Shown one piece after another: positions 1 to 11,385 of a stretch of DNA of 64,000 nucleotides. The DNA is from Lepiota brunneoincarnata (lineage: Eukaryota; Basidiomycota; Agaricomycetes; Agaricales; Agaricaceae): positions 1,550,001 to 1,614,000 of the forward strand of contig JAEBUN010000004.1 in NCBI GenBank assembly GCA_023014365.1, given 5' to 3'. The notes beneath the pieces were generated by a model that saw only the letters and a program-made list of their open reading frames with translations, was not told the DNA's origin and made no database searches. A program made the translations under genes and the position numbers. The stretch's first letter is position 1; the number at the start of each line of letters is the position of its first letter.

Positions 1-1304
1 CGCGGTACTGGTCACGGTCTACGGCTATCCCAATCTCGTCAAAAAGTAGCTGAACATCGAAGCGAGGAGTCTGAGGGTCGACTTTGTGGTTCACAACGAC
101 CTGAACATGCTCTGAGGACGCAATCGGGGAAATAAAAAAAAGAGGACCATACCCGCCCTTCTCCGGAGACGGGTTTGAGGATGAATTGATGTTTTGAACC
201 TTCAGACCCATGCGTAATCTTTAACAGATGAGAGATTCAGCAAATAGGGACGATACTGCGAAATAGGTATACCATCGTCGTAAACTTGTGCAAGGCCTCT
301 AATGGTGGCAGACCCGCCATACTGGTCGAGTCTGTGTCAAAGTAAAGAGCTAGAGATTCCAGTTTAGATAACTGGACATTGTCCATGTGAGTCTAATGTC
401 CATTCAACGGATAATTGCTCTCAACCTTGTGAATGGATCCAGCAGTGCTCTCGATGAATGAGGACTCCCAGTGCTCGTTAACAGAAACAGCCGAGAAACT
501 CGCCAAAGTGAGGCCCGCCGCAAAAGGGTGCTAGAAGCCGCTCAACACTCGATACAGCAACTATATAACCAGCGAAAAGTGACTTGCCCCTGGAACACTG
601 AGCCTATCCTCGTAGCGTATATGGATGTTCTTGATGGTGACTTGAACATTGTTGATGACTTTGGTTAAGAGGGACTGCATTAAGCCCTGGGTCTGCGGTG
701 AGTCTGGAAAGAGGTTGAAGTCATCGCCACCAATTCTACAGTAGAGAACCTACCCTTCATTGCTTCTGCTTGATCCTGCATATGCAACAGTTCAGCATTC
801 TCCAATCGTTCGGCTTTCGCCGCTTGCGCTCTCTTTTCTTCTTCTTCCCGGTCGACGGTACTCTCGGCAGTTGGAACCACAAGGAGGTAGATATCTTCAA
901 TTAGAATTTCTACAGGCTGGTTGCCGAGGTTCATCCAATGAAGAGATAGCGTGAACTTTCCCAAATGGCCTACATGCTCTTAGCCAAATACGATTACTTA
1001 GACAGAAGTCCTACCTTCGAGCACATCAACCGGTAACTGGAATTTATCCAATGCGCCCTTCTTCAATCTCAGCTTGCGCAAAGTAATCCGGCCTTCGAAC
1101 GGTCAGATATTGACCAAATCGCAGTCACCGGAGTCCTAACCTTGACCAATGCCATAATTAACTTGGCCGAGATCGAGGTTTTCTACATATGGTGCAAGAA
1201 TCCGGTTAAACAACTTCGCATCTGGTGAGGAAGAGTGTCAAAGAAGGAAGAGGGGCTGAACATACGACATTGAGTAGCTCCTTTCCAGGATCGAGCCACC
1301 ACAT
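1..1304 (-). CDS. VPS13: Vacuolar protein sorting protein VPS13, N-terminal part (window edge)
   Basis: Bridge-like lipid transfer protein that acts at membrane contact sites; only its N-terminal chorein region lies in the window and the rest continues beyond base 1. Translation begins at an ATG at 1304 with [13 protein letters not shown]. After splicing it reads [42 protein letters not shown] and [13 protein letters not shown], the hallmark VPS13 N-terminal sequence. Further exons give [32 protein letters not shown] and [17 protein letters not shown], and then [20 protein letters not shown] near the edge. At least six short introns are needed. One of them (531-587) uses a GC donor. The chorein family match is very strong; exact borders of the distal exons are inferred by eye. 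Confidence 0.93.
531..587 (-). other. GC-AG intron inside VPS13
   Basis: On the minus strand the exon ends ...GTTCCAGGG and is followed directly by GCAAGTC. The acceptor is TTCTAG, before CACCCTTTTGCG. Removing these 57 nt joins RLSVPG to [12 protein letters not shown] in frame, which is the conserved VPS13 sequence. No GT donor nearby gives this join. GCAAGT is the normal consensus for minor-class GC donors. Confidence 0.8.
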
Positions 1305-3073
1305 TTCAATGTAATTGTGAGTGAATAGGCCTTATAACAAGAGATGTTTCGTGGGCTCCTATGTGTCGATGACCTCGTGATAGCGTGGATATAACAGAAG
1401 GTTATGGTGACGGATGTGAGGGGATTGAGTGTGTGATGAAGTCAGTCACTAAACTTGTAACGTCATTACCCATATCTCACGTGCCACTGGCTTACTTTTC
1501 AACTCCATATGGGAAACAGTTTGGTTGGGACTCACTATTATCAACTCGGTTGATCATTCATCCCACCGAGTCAAGTCAGCAGGTGTCCTAGGACCTTGAG
1601 CCGACATACGGTAATATGGACACCGACCAGCATTCATGACGCCCCTCAGGCAAGATATGCCGGTATCGCGCGAGCAGGTTGTCGCTCTTGGGTCCAGCAA
1701 ACCGGGTTTGACACATCGTACTAGCTGAGGGACAGACTAGTCAACTGATGGTGTTGCGTTAGTAAGTAGAACGTTGAGTGTCGACGCCACTGACGCCGGG
1801 ACGGCAATCAAATCTTGGAATGCATGTAGCCCTGGTCATATCTCAGCCAGATGACTATCCGAACTGAATAGTATATTGTCCTAGATGTGGGCTGTAAAAT
1901 ATCCTCGACATCGGCCCAACGGGTGTTGAGAAATGGACAGCGTGTTTCTGAGTAGTCTAACAAATCGGCGGTGACCACCAAACACTTTTAGGGGCTGTGA
2001 TCAGCGCCTCAGCGCTAGGCCGTTTTTACGAAACTTCTGGGGCGATCTGGGCGCAGAGAACATTGTGGCCAACCTGGAGCACATCTAAGGGGAAGGCGCA
2101 TGCATCCTGCGACAACGACGATGCCACAGGCAACTATCGACCGACTTTCATGGTCATGGCTATACGTCTTTACGTGGTCCGGACCAAGGAAACATACGAT
2201 ATCTCAAGAGCCACGAGATGTTACCTAGCGCAGATAGACCCTCTCCCTTCTGGATGTGTTATTACTCCTAAATTAGCTCCATCGACTCCCGGAGTCGAAT
2301 TGCAGTCCCTTGGGCAATAGGGTAGAGTGGCCGGTCAAGGGCTGGTTTTGACGTCGCGTGCTTGACCTTTCCCAAGATCGACGCGTGATCGGATTTCACC
2401 CCGACCGCCCCTTTTGAAAGGACGCCGTTAGTGGGCGGACTCACTAAAGGGGAATGTCCAGAGAATGAGCGGGACGAGAGATAGTATTCGAGGGTCAAGG
2501 GGGGAATTACCTATTTACATGAGTTCGCCACTACTTATACTACCTACTTGATGAAGTAAGCCAGCAGGCTTACACTAAAGAGAGGATACCGTGCTTGCCG
2601 TTTTCGAGGGCGGCTAGTGCCTTGACAATTTGCCTCCAATATATATCACTTAGGTCGTTTATAAGTAAATTGAGGCAATCGTTTTTGCTATCGTGGGTCC
2701 CGATTTGTATCGGGCACATGGTAATTGAAGACACGAACCCTGAGAGCACATCCCTCCATACACCTCTGCATCAGAACACCCCACACTCCACTATACCCAT
2801 TCACAAACCCTTCGGAACCATTACAGTAGCATAATATAGCCGCACGAACGTAGTAATTAGTAGTCTGACCTCTTACTATACGTTCACCGTGTCTTAGCAC
2901 TAGTTTGCTTGTAACGGTATATAAATATAGAATTCTCTCTCTCCCCCCCCCCTGAGAGCACATGGTCAAGCTTTAACACGTGATTTTCGAGGACGCGGTG
3001 TGACAGATCGTGACTGTGTGATGCCACAACCTCAAATTTCGCTTCGAATCGTGTCCTTTCTTTCATTGCATCC
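1305..3073. other. Intergenic stretch of about 1.8 kb without a supported gene
   Basis: No open frame here shows a recognisable domain or fungal-type splice structure. The longest frames, about 70-107 codons at 1385-1591 and 1997-2320, have no family resemblance and one lacks an ATG. Small features seen are an odd-length palindrome at 2282-2298, a run of about 10 C at 2943-2952, a 14-nt direct repeat (2738-2751 and 2950-2963) and a TATA-like box at 2918-2927 upstream of the elongase gene. Part of it is the promoter region of VPS13 and of the elongase. Confidence 0.6.
2918..2927 (+). promoter_or_regulatory. TATA-like element upstream of the elongase gene
   Basis: TATATAAATA lies about 147 bp upstream of the elongase ATG and is followed by a CT-rich block ending in a C run. 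A TATA box followed by a pyrimidine-rich block is a common fungal core promoter layout. Assignment is by position and sequence only. Confidence 0.45.
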
Positions 3074-4330
3074 ATGGCTCCCCTTGCTGATGTTCTCTTG
3101 GCTTATATCCCCTATAGACTTCCGCATCATTTGTCGTCTTATGTTATTGGCAAATCCCCACTTTCCACGACTCCTGCGGTAGTCACCGCACTTGCCGGCT
3201 ATTTGGGCATAATATTCGGTACCAAGGCCCTCATGATGAATCGACAACCTCACAAGCTCACGACTTTATTCCAATTACACAACATCATTTTGAGTGCCGG
3301 CAGCGCCCTTTTACTTGCTTTAATGTTGGAGGAGATTGTGCCACGAATTTGGAGACACGGTATTCATCATGCTCTTTGCGCTGACGAGGCTTGGACCCCT
3401 GTGAGTAACGTTTGACTGCCATGAATCACTCATTCTGATTTACGCGCAGAGGATGGAATTCTACTATATGATCAACTATTACTTCAAGTATCTCGAGCTC
3501 GTTGATACAGTCTTTTTGGCGCTCAAAAAAAAGCCTATGCGTCAGTGCACAACTCTCATGACCGCCTCATCTCTGACGTGTATTATTACAGAATTCCTTC
3601 ATGTCTTCCATCACTCGGCAACCGCTTTGCTGTGCTTCACCCAGCTTAATGGAAAAACTAGCATCGTCAGTACTACTCCCTGTCTCGAAATTCGACCTGG
3701 GATTCACATTCGCACGTAGTCCTGGCTGGTCATCTCGCTTAACCTGGGTGTACATGTCGTTATGTGTAAGCATAATGCCTTGCTCGATAATGGTCGCACG
3801 ACTAAACGACGCTGCAGACTATTATTACTATGCAACAGCTGGGGGGGCTCGGTTCTGGGTAAGGGTTCTTCGTTTTCTGCAGAGCGGAATGTCGTTGATG
3901 TCTTCGTCAGTGGAAGAAGTATCTCACGACCATGCAAATTGTCCAATTCGTTATTGATCTTGGTGCTGTCTACTTTGGCAGTGCGTTAGCTTGTCCATCT
4001 AATAAAAACACGCTGATTGATGTTCTGCTCAGCCTACGAACACTACGCCTTCACTCACTACAAGCACCTTCCCCATCTCGGAAATTGTGCTGGTGATGAG
4101 GGATCCGCCTTGTTCGGTTGCGCCTTGCTTACTAGCTACCTGGGTCTCTTCATTAACTTCTATCTGCAAACCTACAAGAAGCCCGCTCCTACAAAAATCA
4201 ACGGCGTCGCCAAGGCCAATGGTTATGCTAATGGTCACGCTAACGGAAAGGCCGACAGAAGTGTGTACGTATATTGAGCAACCGCAGACCTGCCATAGTC
4301 TAATACCTCTATAGGAGCAGGGCCGACTAA
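3074..4330 (+). CDS. ELO-family fatty acid elongase
   Basis: Catalyses the condensation step (3-ketoacyl-CoA synthase) of long-chain fatty acid elongation in the ER membrane. It starts at ATG 3074 (MAPLADVLLAYIPYR). The reading continues through about seven short introns: EFYYMINYYFKYLELVDTVFLALKKKP, then the catalytic histidine box in FLHVFHHSATALL (HxxHH), then LVISLNLGVHVVMYYYYY, IVQFVIDLGAVYF and GCALLTSYLGLFINFYLQTYKK. Several hydrophobic membrane segments and the YEHYAF-to-C-terminal block match the family. The lysine-rich tail (KANGYANGHANGKADRS) is typical of fungal elongases. I place the stop at 4328-4330 after a last intron with donor GTACGT at 4265; if the donor GTGTGT at 4261 is used instead, the tail would be longer. 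Substrate chain length cannot be told from sequence. Confidence 0.92.
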
Positions 4331-4651
4331 TAGAGATCCAGCCACCCATAGGGAGTTCGGTAGCCCGGGCGCCCCCAACTTAATTATTCCTGTCATTAAT
4401 AGTAGTGGAGTGTTGTGCTTGTCTTATACCCATAATATTCGTCGGAGGATAATTGCAAAGTTTCATCAGCAGATGCACAAACACTGAGCATAAGATGTGT
4501 TTCTAGGATTTGGCATAGCCACACACGCCCTCGATCATTGACATCTGTTGCCAGCGATGTTTACGCGTTCACACTCATCAGGTCAAATCTCAGCTGCCGA
4601 GACAATACACCTACCACGATCTCGAATCTCCCGTAACATCCTTTCGATCCA
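4331..4651. other. Intergenic region between elongase and RasGAP genes
   Basis: About 320 bp holding the 3' end of the elongase transcript and the presumed promoter of the RasGAP-like gene. I see no RNA gene or further coding signal. An additional 5' exon of the downstream gene in this stretch cannot be excluded. Confidence 0.5.
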
Positions 4652-7600
4652 ATGTACTTTTGTGATAGTGGGGAGCAGCTGAAGGAATGCGATCTCGAAC
4701 GAGAATATTTCGTCTCAGCAGAAGTTTACATTTCCAACACTGCTGGGGCTGCTCTTCGCAAGGTGAGCAGGAGGCCCCCCGTGACACGAAGTCTGCTTCA
4801 TTGCTGTCCAGTATAAGAAGCAAGGGGACGACCACCGCCAAAAAGGTGAGCACCTTTTGATTTCTGATTCAGCCAGACTCCCGGCACCTGATGACAACTA
4901 GACAAGTCAAATTGGTTAGGCCTAGGAAAGGGACTCGTTACCTCGGGGCACTGGCGCCCTGCGATCTGCAAGTTAACAAAGGAAGCCAAAGTGCACCGGT
5001 GTCTCTTGAATGTCTACGTTGATGCAAGTCTACGTTCCCTGGTCATTGATATCTCCATTGATTGTGTTTCAGGAAAGCATCTTATTCCAAACAATCTACA
5101 TACATATCCTGCACCAAACGGATATCCGCCCTGCCGATAACTCCGTATTCTTTCGGAAGGATTGCCTCGCCATCCATTCTGCCAAGTACGTAAGCCCATT
5201 TTATCTTTGCGGTAGATGACTGAACCCTCGGCTCGAACAGCAGCCAAAGATGGGTAGCTGGTGACGGTCTAGAACCTATATACCTGCAATTCTCGAAACC
5301 CGAACTGCGCAACCTGTGGATCTCATTGCTGAGGTCCTATGCCGTGCCAGAAATATATGGGCGATGGTTGAGTCGATCAAATCCGGGGGGTGTGGATCAA
5401 GAGGGAGGATCGTATAGAATGTGGCGGGAGATTCAGTTGACAGTGGCTCAAGGTCGCAACCTGGGCACGGGCAAAGTATACGACCCATCGCAGAATCTGG
5501 ATGAGTTGGAGACCGAAGTGGAGCTGAAGGATATTGACGTGTTCTGCGAGATCCTCCTGAACGATGTTACATGCGGTCGCACTACTCTCAAGAAGGGTCT
5601 GGGTCTCCCTGAATGGCATGAAACCTTCACATTGTCTGATATTCCTCCATTCGAGAGTCTTGGAGTCACGATATGGAAAGAGAAGAAAGTACTCAAGCCC
5701 GCAATGCTTGGGTCAGTCATCATTGACCCTCCCACATTCCGTCGCGGGGAACCGCTCGACGGATGGCATCCCGTGTACAGTACCAATATTTCCTCCCATG
5801 TGCAGCTTGGAGAGCTCCGCTTGAAGATCAGGGTAAACGAGTAGGCATCTATCTCTGGACTTGACACCAATGTCCGGTTCTGACATCGTCACCCAGGGAA
5901 ATTATCCTACCGCACTCGTCCTACATGGCGCTTCAGCAGGAAGGTACCAACTTTTCTCATTTCGTTCATATGTGTGACCAGTATTCTAGACACTGAACAC
6001 ACGAAATTTTCTGGAGTGGATGCATGACTTCGAGAATAAATTACACATCAAGACTTTGTCGCACCATCTGCTATGCCTCGCGATTTCACAGGAGAACGTC
6101 GTGCAACAAATACAGGAGGCTGCGGATTGGGAGGTCGAAAGTGCAATCACATGTACGCCCGTTCATTGATTTTCACCCGACACAAATCAAGCTCTTGCCT
6201 TGAACCCTAGCCCATCAGACGATGTTTCGAGGAAATACCGTATTCACGAAAACCATGGAGAAATGCATAGCCTGGTACGGTAATGGCTTCCTAGAGGCCA
6301 GCATTGGAAATGTACTGCGAAGGTTATTCCACGAGAAGGTCGCTATCGAAGTGGATCCGGTTCGTAGTGGCAAGGGCGCCAAGGATGTTGGACGCCACGT
6401 TGACCAATTGATATATTGGTGTAAGGAGTTCTGGGAGCAGATATACTCGGTGCGGGACCAGTGTCCCAAGTATGTGTGGTTCCCTCGACAGCCTGTCCTC
6501 TTCTCACGCACTACAGAGAGCTTCGTGCACTGCTGGATAGGATCCGGACATTAGTTGAGAGGTATAGCCGGAGCGCAAATTTACCTATCCAAATGCAGCA
6601 ACAACGACCATGGCAAAGCGTATCGGCCTTCGTTTTCCTGCGCTTTATCGTCCCCGGAATCCTTCACCCTCACTTATTCGGGCTTTGTCCAGGTATGTCC
6701 AAAACCCGCGATAATTCTAGGCAGGCTCCCTCAACTTCACAAGGTCTTCCCAGTCCGCCAATTCAGCGCAGCCTAAAACTGATTGCCAAGGTCATACAAA
6801 GTATGGCCAATCTAAACACGGTATTTGTCTCTGAGCCCTCTGCTGGCGGTGGATTTGGGTCTGACGCTGCATCTTTGCTTTGAGGCCGACCAGAAGGAAA
6901 TATCAATGGGTGGAATCCGGGATTTCCTGAAGGATAACATGCCACGCATGATGGAATATCTTACAACAGTCTCGACGCCAAAGGCTTCAGCGTATTCGAA
7001 CCACAAATTTGAAGACCCCAACGACCGTTCGGTGTTACATAACCTTGAGCAACACAAGGCGACCCTACCTATCTTGGAAAGGGAGTCCATACTTGCGTTC
7101 CCTCATTACATCGACCCCGCGCGTGAACTGGCCATAATAGCCTCGGCTGTCGTACAGCATTCCCGGGATATCAACAACAAGGGCGCGGCTCGCAAGTTAG
7201 ATGATTCAGCTCTGGAGCGGTTGTGTTCCAGGTGTTTCGAAGTGGAAGAAGAAGCTCTGCAACGGGTAAACGAGCTAGCTACCAGGCTGGCCCAAGAGCG
7301 AAGAAGAGCATCCGCCTCCGCTGCCTGGGTCAACAACTCCGCCACACCCCAAACGCCCCAATCCCTTACTTCCGCAATCGCGACCATCACACAAGACAAG
7401 ACATCTTTGCCTTCGACAGTTTATGCTTCTAGTACTACTCTAGAGGTAGCCTCTCAGACGGCGGAGCAATCGCGCTTTACTAAAACGGAGCCATCTTCCT
7501 CTACCTTACATATCGGAGGGCACGCGCAAGCGGAGGATGCAGAGAGTGCGGTCGCTTATGATGCTGCGGTTGTTCCTCTTCCGCAGTTGGGGACATCATC

Positions 7601-7700
7601 ATCCACAATAGATGCCTTAGATGATGGAGCCAGACGGAAGAAGAGTTTCATGAGAGGGATTTTTGGTGGGGAGAGGAGTGGTGGCAAGCCTCGACATTGA
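4652..7700 (+). CDS. PH-like/C2/RasGAP protein, Bud2-like GTPase activator
   Basis: Predicted GTPase-activating protein for a Ras-family GTPase. A first exon from ATG 4652 joins in phase to YKKQGDDHRQK and to LVTSGHWRPAICKL, LLNVYVDESILFQTIYIHIL and FFRKDCLAIHSAN, a PH-like segment ending in LRSYAVPEIYGRW. A C2 domain follows (IQLTVAQGRNLGTGKVYD to GELRLKIRVNE, about 5420-5840). The RasGAP domain then shows MFRGNTVFTKTMEKCIAW and the FLRFIVPGILHPHLF motif. A low-complexity Ser/Thr tail ends in a basic stretch before the stop at 7700. The C2 plus RasGAP order fits fungal Bud2 (GAP for the bud-site GTPase Rsr1), but I infer this from architecture only. About nine introns are needed, one of them GC-AG (5024-5072). 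The junction near 5944-5989 does not keep frame with normal splice sites. The start is tentative. Confidence 0.85.
5024..5072 (+). other. GC-AG intron inside the RasGAP-like gene
   Basis: The exon ends ...GTCTACGTTGAT and is followed by GCAAGTCTAC; the acceptor is TTTCAG before GAAAGCATC. Removing 49 nt gives LLNVYVDESILFQTIYI in frame, a well-formed PH-like strand. No GT donor at this point gives an open frame. Confidence 0.7.
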
Positions 7701-7720
7701 TGACGTCCTGCGGGATTGGG

Positions 7721-7756
7721 GTATTACAGGGCGTGGTATTACAGGGCGTGGTATTA
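7721..7756 (+). repeat. Short tandem repeat, 15-nt unit, 2.4 copies
   Basis: The unit GTATTACAGGGCGTG occurs at 7721-7735 and 7736-7750, followed by a partial copy GTATTA. It sits in the 84-bp gap between two convergent genes (the RasGAP stop at 7700 and the AP-2 alpha stop at 7785), so it probably lies in one or both 3' UTRs. Confidence 0.85.
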
Positions 7757-7784
7757 GGTAGAATCTATGTTATCGTTATGTACA

Positions 7785-10700
7785 TTATGAGCCCTTCGCC
7801 AAATTCTTCTGCAATAGTTTTTGTACTTCACTGGCGACTTCTTCTGACGTACTCCTAACGGTCAGTCGACATAACTATGGACTCATGTCAGTGCTAACAA
7901 CGTGTAAAGAATGGGGGTTTGTTACCTTGGCGTCTTTATTCGGTTCGACTCGTAAGAGGCACCCAACCTTACCGTCCCCTGACATATGTAGAATTCCCGC
8001 TCCCACAAGGTTGTTGGGATTGGTATCGATCCCTTCGAGGACATTGAAGCGGTGACCCGAAACTACTTGACGCTGTTTGACCAAATCAAGCTGGTTGCTT
8101 GGAGTCAAGTCAACGGGAAAGACGCTCTGCCCTTCGCGAGGTGGTCCGCCGATCAATTTCCACCGCTCAAAGAACTCAGTTTGCCCTAACTTGACATGCT
8201 CGATGAATTTTGTGAGCATGATAGGAAGGCGGATGGAGACAGTTTGATGTGATCCAGCGAGGAAGGACACAGTCAAAATTGGGTGCTCCGTAAAGAATTT
8301 TTTACATTCGATATGAAGTAGTTGTTGTGTTTGACTGAGTGGAGCGATGGTGCTTGAGGGTATCTTGGCGAATGAGAGCGACAGTGCCTCGGATTTGCTC
8401 GTGTACACTGTTGTTGTTAGAGACGTAAGAGGTGCAGAAATTTTGTTGCCAATATAGATAGCCATTTGTCCGATATGGCCTTGATATCGGGACTTAATTC
8501 CAATTTGAATTTGGACATCTTCGTAGAGGACACCCTCGGAGTTGTAGGTCAGTTTGTCGAACCAGCGATCCACGTTGGGTCCCTTCGTGAGGCGGGGTGC
8601 CTGATCCTCAGAACTTGAGGTGGCATTGCCGATGCCGTTGGATGGTGAGGACAGATCAAGTCCAGCTAAAGACCCAAGGATATCCTCCTGTGCGCCGGAC
8701 GCATTGACGCCGGGCGTTACTTTGTTTTCGTTCAACAACTTGCGTTGTACCAAGTGCCTTTCGAGGTTCGCATCTTTCCCTCCATGCAGCCAGACACGTT
8801 TGTCCTCAGTGTCTCCGTGTTTCTTGTTGAGTCGTCCGAGCAGAGCGCTGACACGTGGGGGGAACGGTGGCATTTCTTCACAAACATGCTGTAGCAGCTC
8901 GTCGTCCTCCGGTCTAGATGCCAGCGCGTAGAATTCGCAGGCTCGCTGTTGAAGCTCAGCATCAAGGACATGTCGATAACGCTCGAAGATGTTGGCTAAT
9001 TGCGGTTTAATTTCAGGAAAGACGTTCACCCATTTTATGTAGGTTGACAGCAGGAGTGATCGAGTGGCAGCCACACAAAACTGTGATTTCGAGTGAAGGA
9101 GCTGAAACTGTTCTGTAGGGCTGTAGCCCGGCTCGTTTGCTATCAAGTGTCCATATTCCCCCAAAACATAGCCTGCAGGTCATATATTAGTCAGTTGATC
9201 GTACACTAGTGTGATATTAAGATGATTGCTAACCTCCAACCTTTACCAAGCTTTCGTGTGTGGATGGTGCCTTCAGGTGCTCGAAAACGACTTTAGCGGC
9301 GTACTCTTGCAGATCCTCCGTGTTGGTGATAATTTGTATAACACGATACCAAACTTCGTCTCCCACATGGTCGCCGGCAGCACTGATTAACTGCAGGATG
9401 GTATCGACATACCACTTATAAGAGTTGGCGTATTTCTCAGTCAAGATGGCAATCTTTAGAACCATCTCCTCTCGTAGCGCGTAGTCCGCGACCTTGAGAT
9501 ATGCCAGCAGCTCACCCACGATGAGCTCCGAGTTATCCGTCTCGCACATACTATAGAGAAGATCCAGTGCGCGCCTGCGCACGGAGATGTCTTTATCGCG
9601 TAGTGACATGATGATAGTGTTCTGATGCCTTTTGATGGAGTCCAAGGTATCGGCTCTTGCAGCGAGATGGGCCATTGTATCAAGTCCCAGGTAACGGACA
9701 TTGGTTTCCTTGGATGAGATGAACCGGGCTAATAAGATGGCAGCGGTGCTAACCAGTGGGGAATTCGTATCAAGGTGGATAGCCAAACCGATGGCCTCAA
9801 AGAGAACGGCGTGCTGAGCATTGTTGTGTTGGATGTTGCGACTCGGTTCTGCACAGTTATTCATAACTGTCTGGAGGACTTGGTGCAATACGGATCGGAT
9901 GGTCGGATCCTCTACTGCATTCGTTAATATTGATGAAATTTATTATCGATGTTTCATGCTTGCCTGATGGTGGATAATACTGTAGTAAACGAAGGAGTTT
10001 GACTTGCAACCATGGTGAAGGAACTTTATAATAGGCGTAGGTCGCGCTATACTCGTGCTCAATAACCAACTATCATGATGTTAACTCAAAATAGAGGTAT
10101 GTATCTTGCCCACTCACACGGTGGAGTCGATCTACGGCTTTCGTACAGCATACTGCAAATGGGTCCAAGTGGTCCTGAGCTACAGCCATGACAAGAGTTG
10201 TAACACATAAAACAACCCCCTAAAGTTGTAGTTCACTTAAATCCCAGTTCGCCGGAGAAGTATTTGAGATTCTCACCAAATCTTGATCATCCATAAGAGA
10301 TACGATCCGTAACGCCCATTCCGCGGCAGGAATAACCTCGGGGTGTTTGCGATAAAGACGTAACAATGTCAGCGCAGCCTTCTTCTTGACGAAACTCTGT
10401 GAAGTCCTTCAGCTATATGAGATGCTGGACGCCATGACTTCCGTCCGGTTAACTACGCACGGTGATATCAACAGGCGGTGAACATCCTCCACCAATGCTT
10501 CCGCCATTTCACTTCCGCCAACATTTGCAATAGCGTGTAGAGCGAGACAATTATCAATTTCGTTATTCGAGTCTAAGTCCTTCCGTATAGAGTTGACCAC
10601 GAGACGAAGGAAATCCGAATTTTCGTGCATTAGTAGAGTGACAGCGAGGTAGCCCTATCCCAATGTAAGTCCCCACTCGTACTGGGCTCGAGAACACACA

Positions 10701-11122
10701 TACTATCTGCTTCTCGCTATATTTTGCGCTCGCGATAAGGTTGACTGCCTCCATATGACCAACATCGACTTTATAGCCCAGGATATACGTGAAGATGATC
10801 TTTGCAACGTATCTATCCAAAGCTCTCAGGGTGGCTGACCCCTAAACGTTCAAAAGACTTACTTTTTCTTTTGGTATCCATCCAAATTACCATCTGCGGT
10901 CGGCGTCAAATACGTACATAGTCAAAGGCAAGGGGATGCTCACGAACCCTTAAACTTCTTGCGAATATTCGCCATCTCCTTGTTTATTCGTTTTTCCTCT
11001 AGCTCACGCACTCTCGCTCCTCGAATATCTGCAATAAACTATATGTTATGAGCCTCGGCAATTCATCATAACTTTGAGGATCAAGGCTGTACCTGCGTGA
11101 GCCCTCTCATACTAGTCGCCAT
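7785..11122 (-). CDS. APL3: AP-2 complex subunit alpha (alpha-adaptin)
   Basis: Large subunit of the AP-2 clathrin adaptor that selects cargo for endocytosis at the plasma membrane. The N-terminus from ATG 11122 reads MRGLTQ joined to FIADIRGARVRELEEKRINK, close to the invariant alpha-adaptin start. A helical trunk follows with motifs such as MNNCAEPSRNIQHNNAQHAV and FISSKETNVRYLGLDTM. It continues through a hinge rich in Ser, Pro and Asn to the ear and appendage domains (YQGHIGQMAIYIGNKISAPL; LTPSNQLDLVKQRQVV). The last intron (donor after DAK, about 7927) joins to CRLTVRSTSEEVASEVQ, so the true stop is at 7785-7787. About eight introns are needed. Length of roughly 950 residues matches the family. 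Confidence 0.93.
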
Positions 11123-11385
11123 GATTGTGGATTGTCCTTCGTGGGATTGAGCTAAAGGTAGATATTGGCCTGGCGCGGTGTGGCAGGTGTGCGGGGATTC
11201 GGGGAAAATGATATTTGAAGTTGCACATAGCGGCTCGTGAAATGCACTGAAGATGGTCACGCCTCGTGACCCTGATAGCGTGGGGTATGCAGATATGAAG
11301 ATTCGAATGTACAAGCCAATATAAGGTACTAAGGAAATTAATCGTTCTAAAGTTACTTCATCTAGATGGTGCGCCCTAAACTTCG

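Noticed and set aside
1385..1591. A 68-codon plus-strand frame
   Set aside because: Starts at a non-ATG codon and shows no domain or splice context.
2282..2298. Perfect odd-length palindrome TCGACTCCCGGAGTCGA
   Set aside because: Too short and isolated to call a terminator or binding site in a fungal genome.
1997..2320. A 107-codon plus-strand frame
   Set aside because: The start is not an ATG and the translation has no family resemblance or compositional bias expected of a gene.
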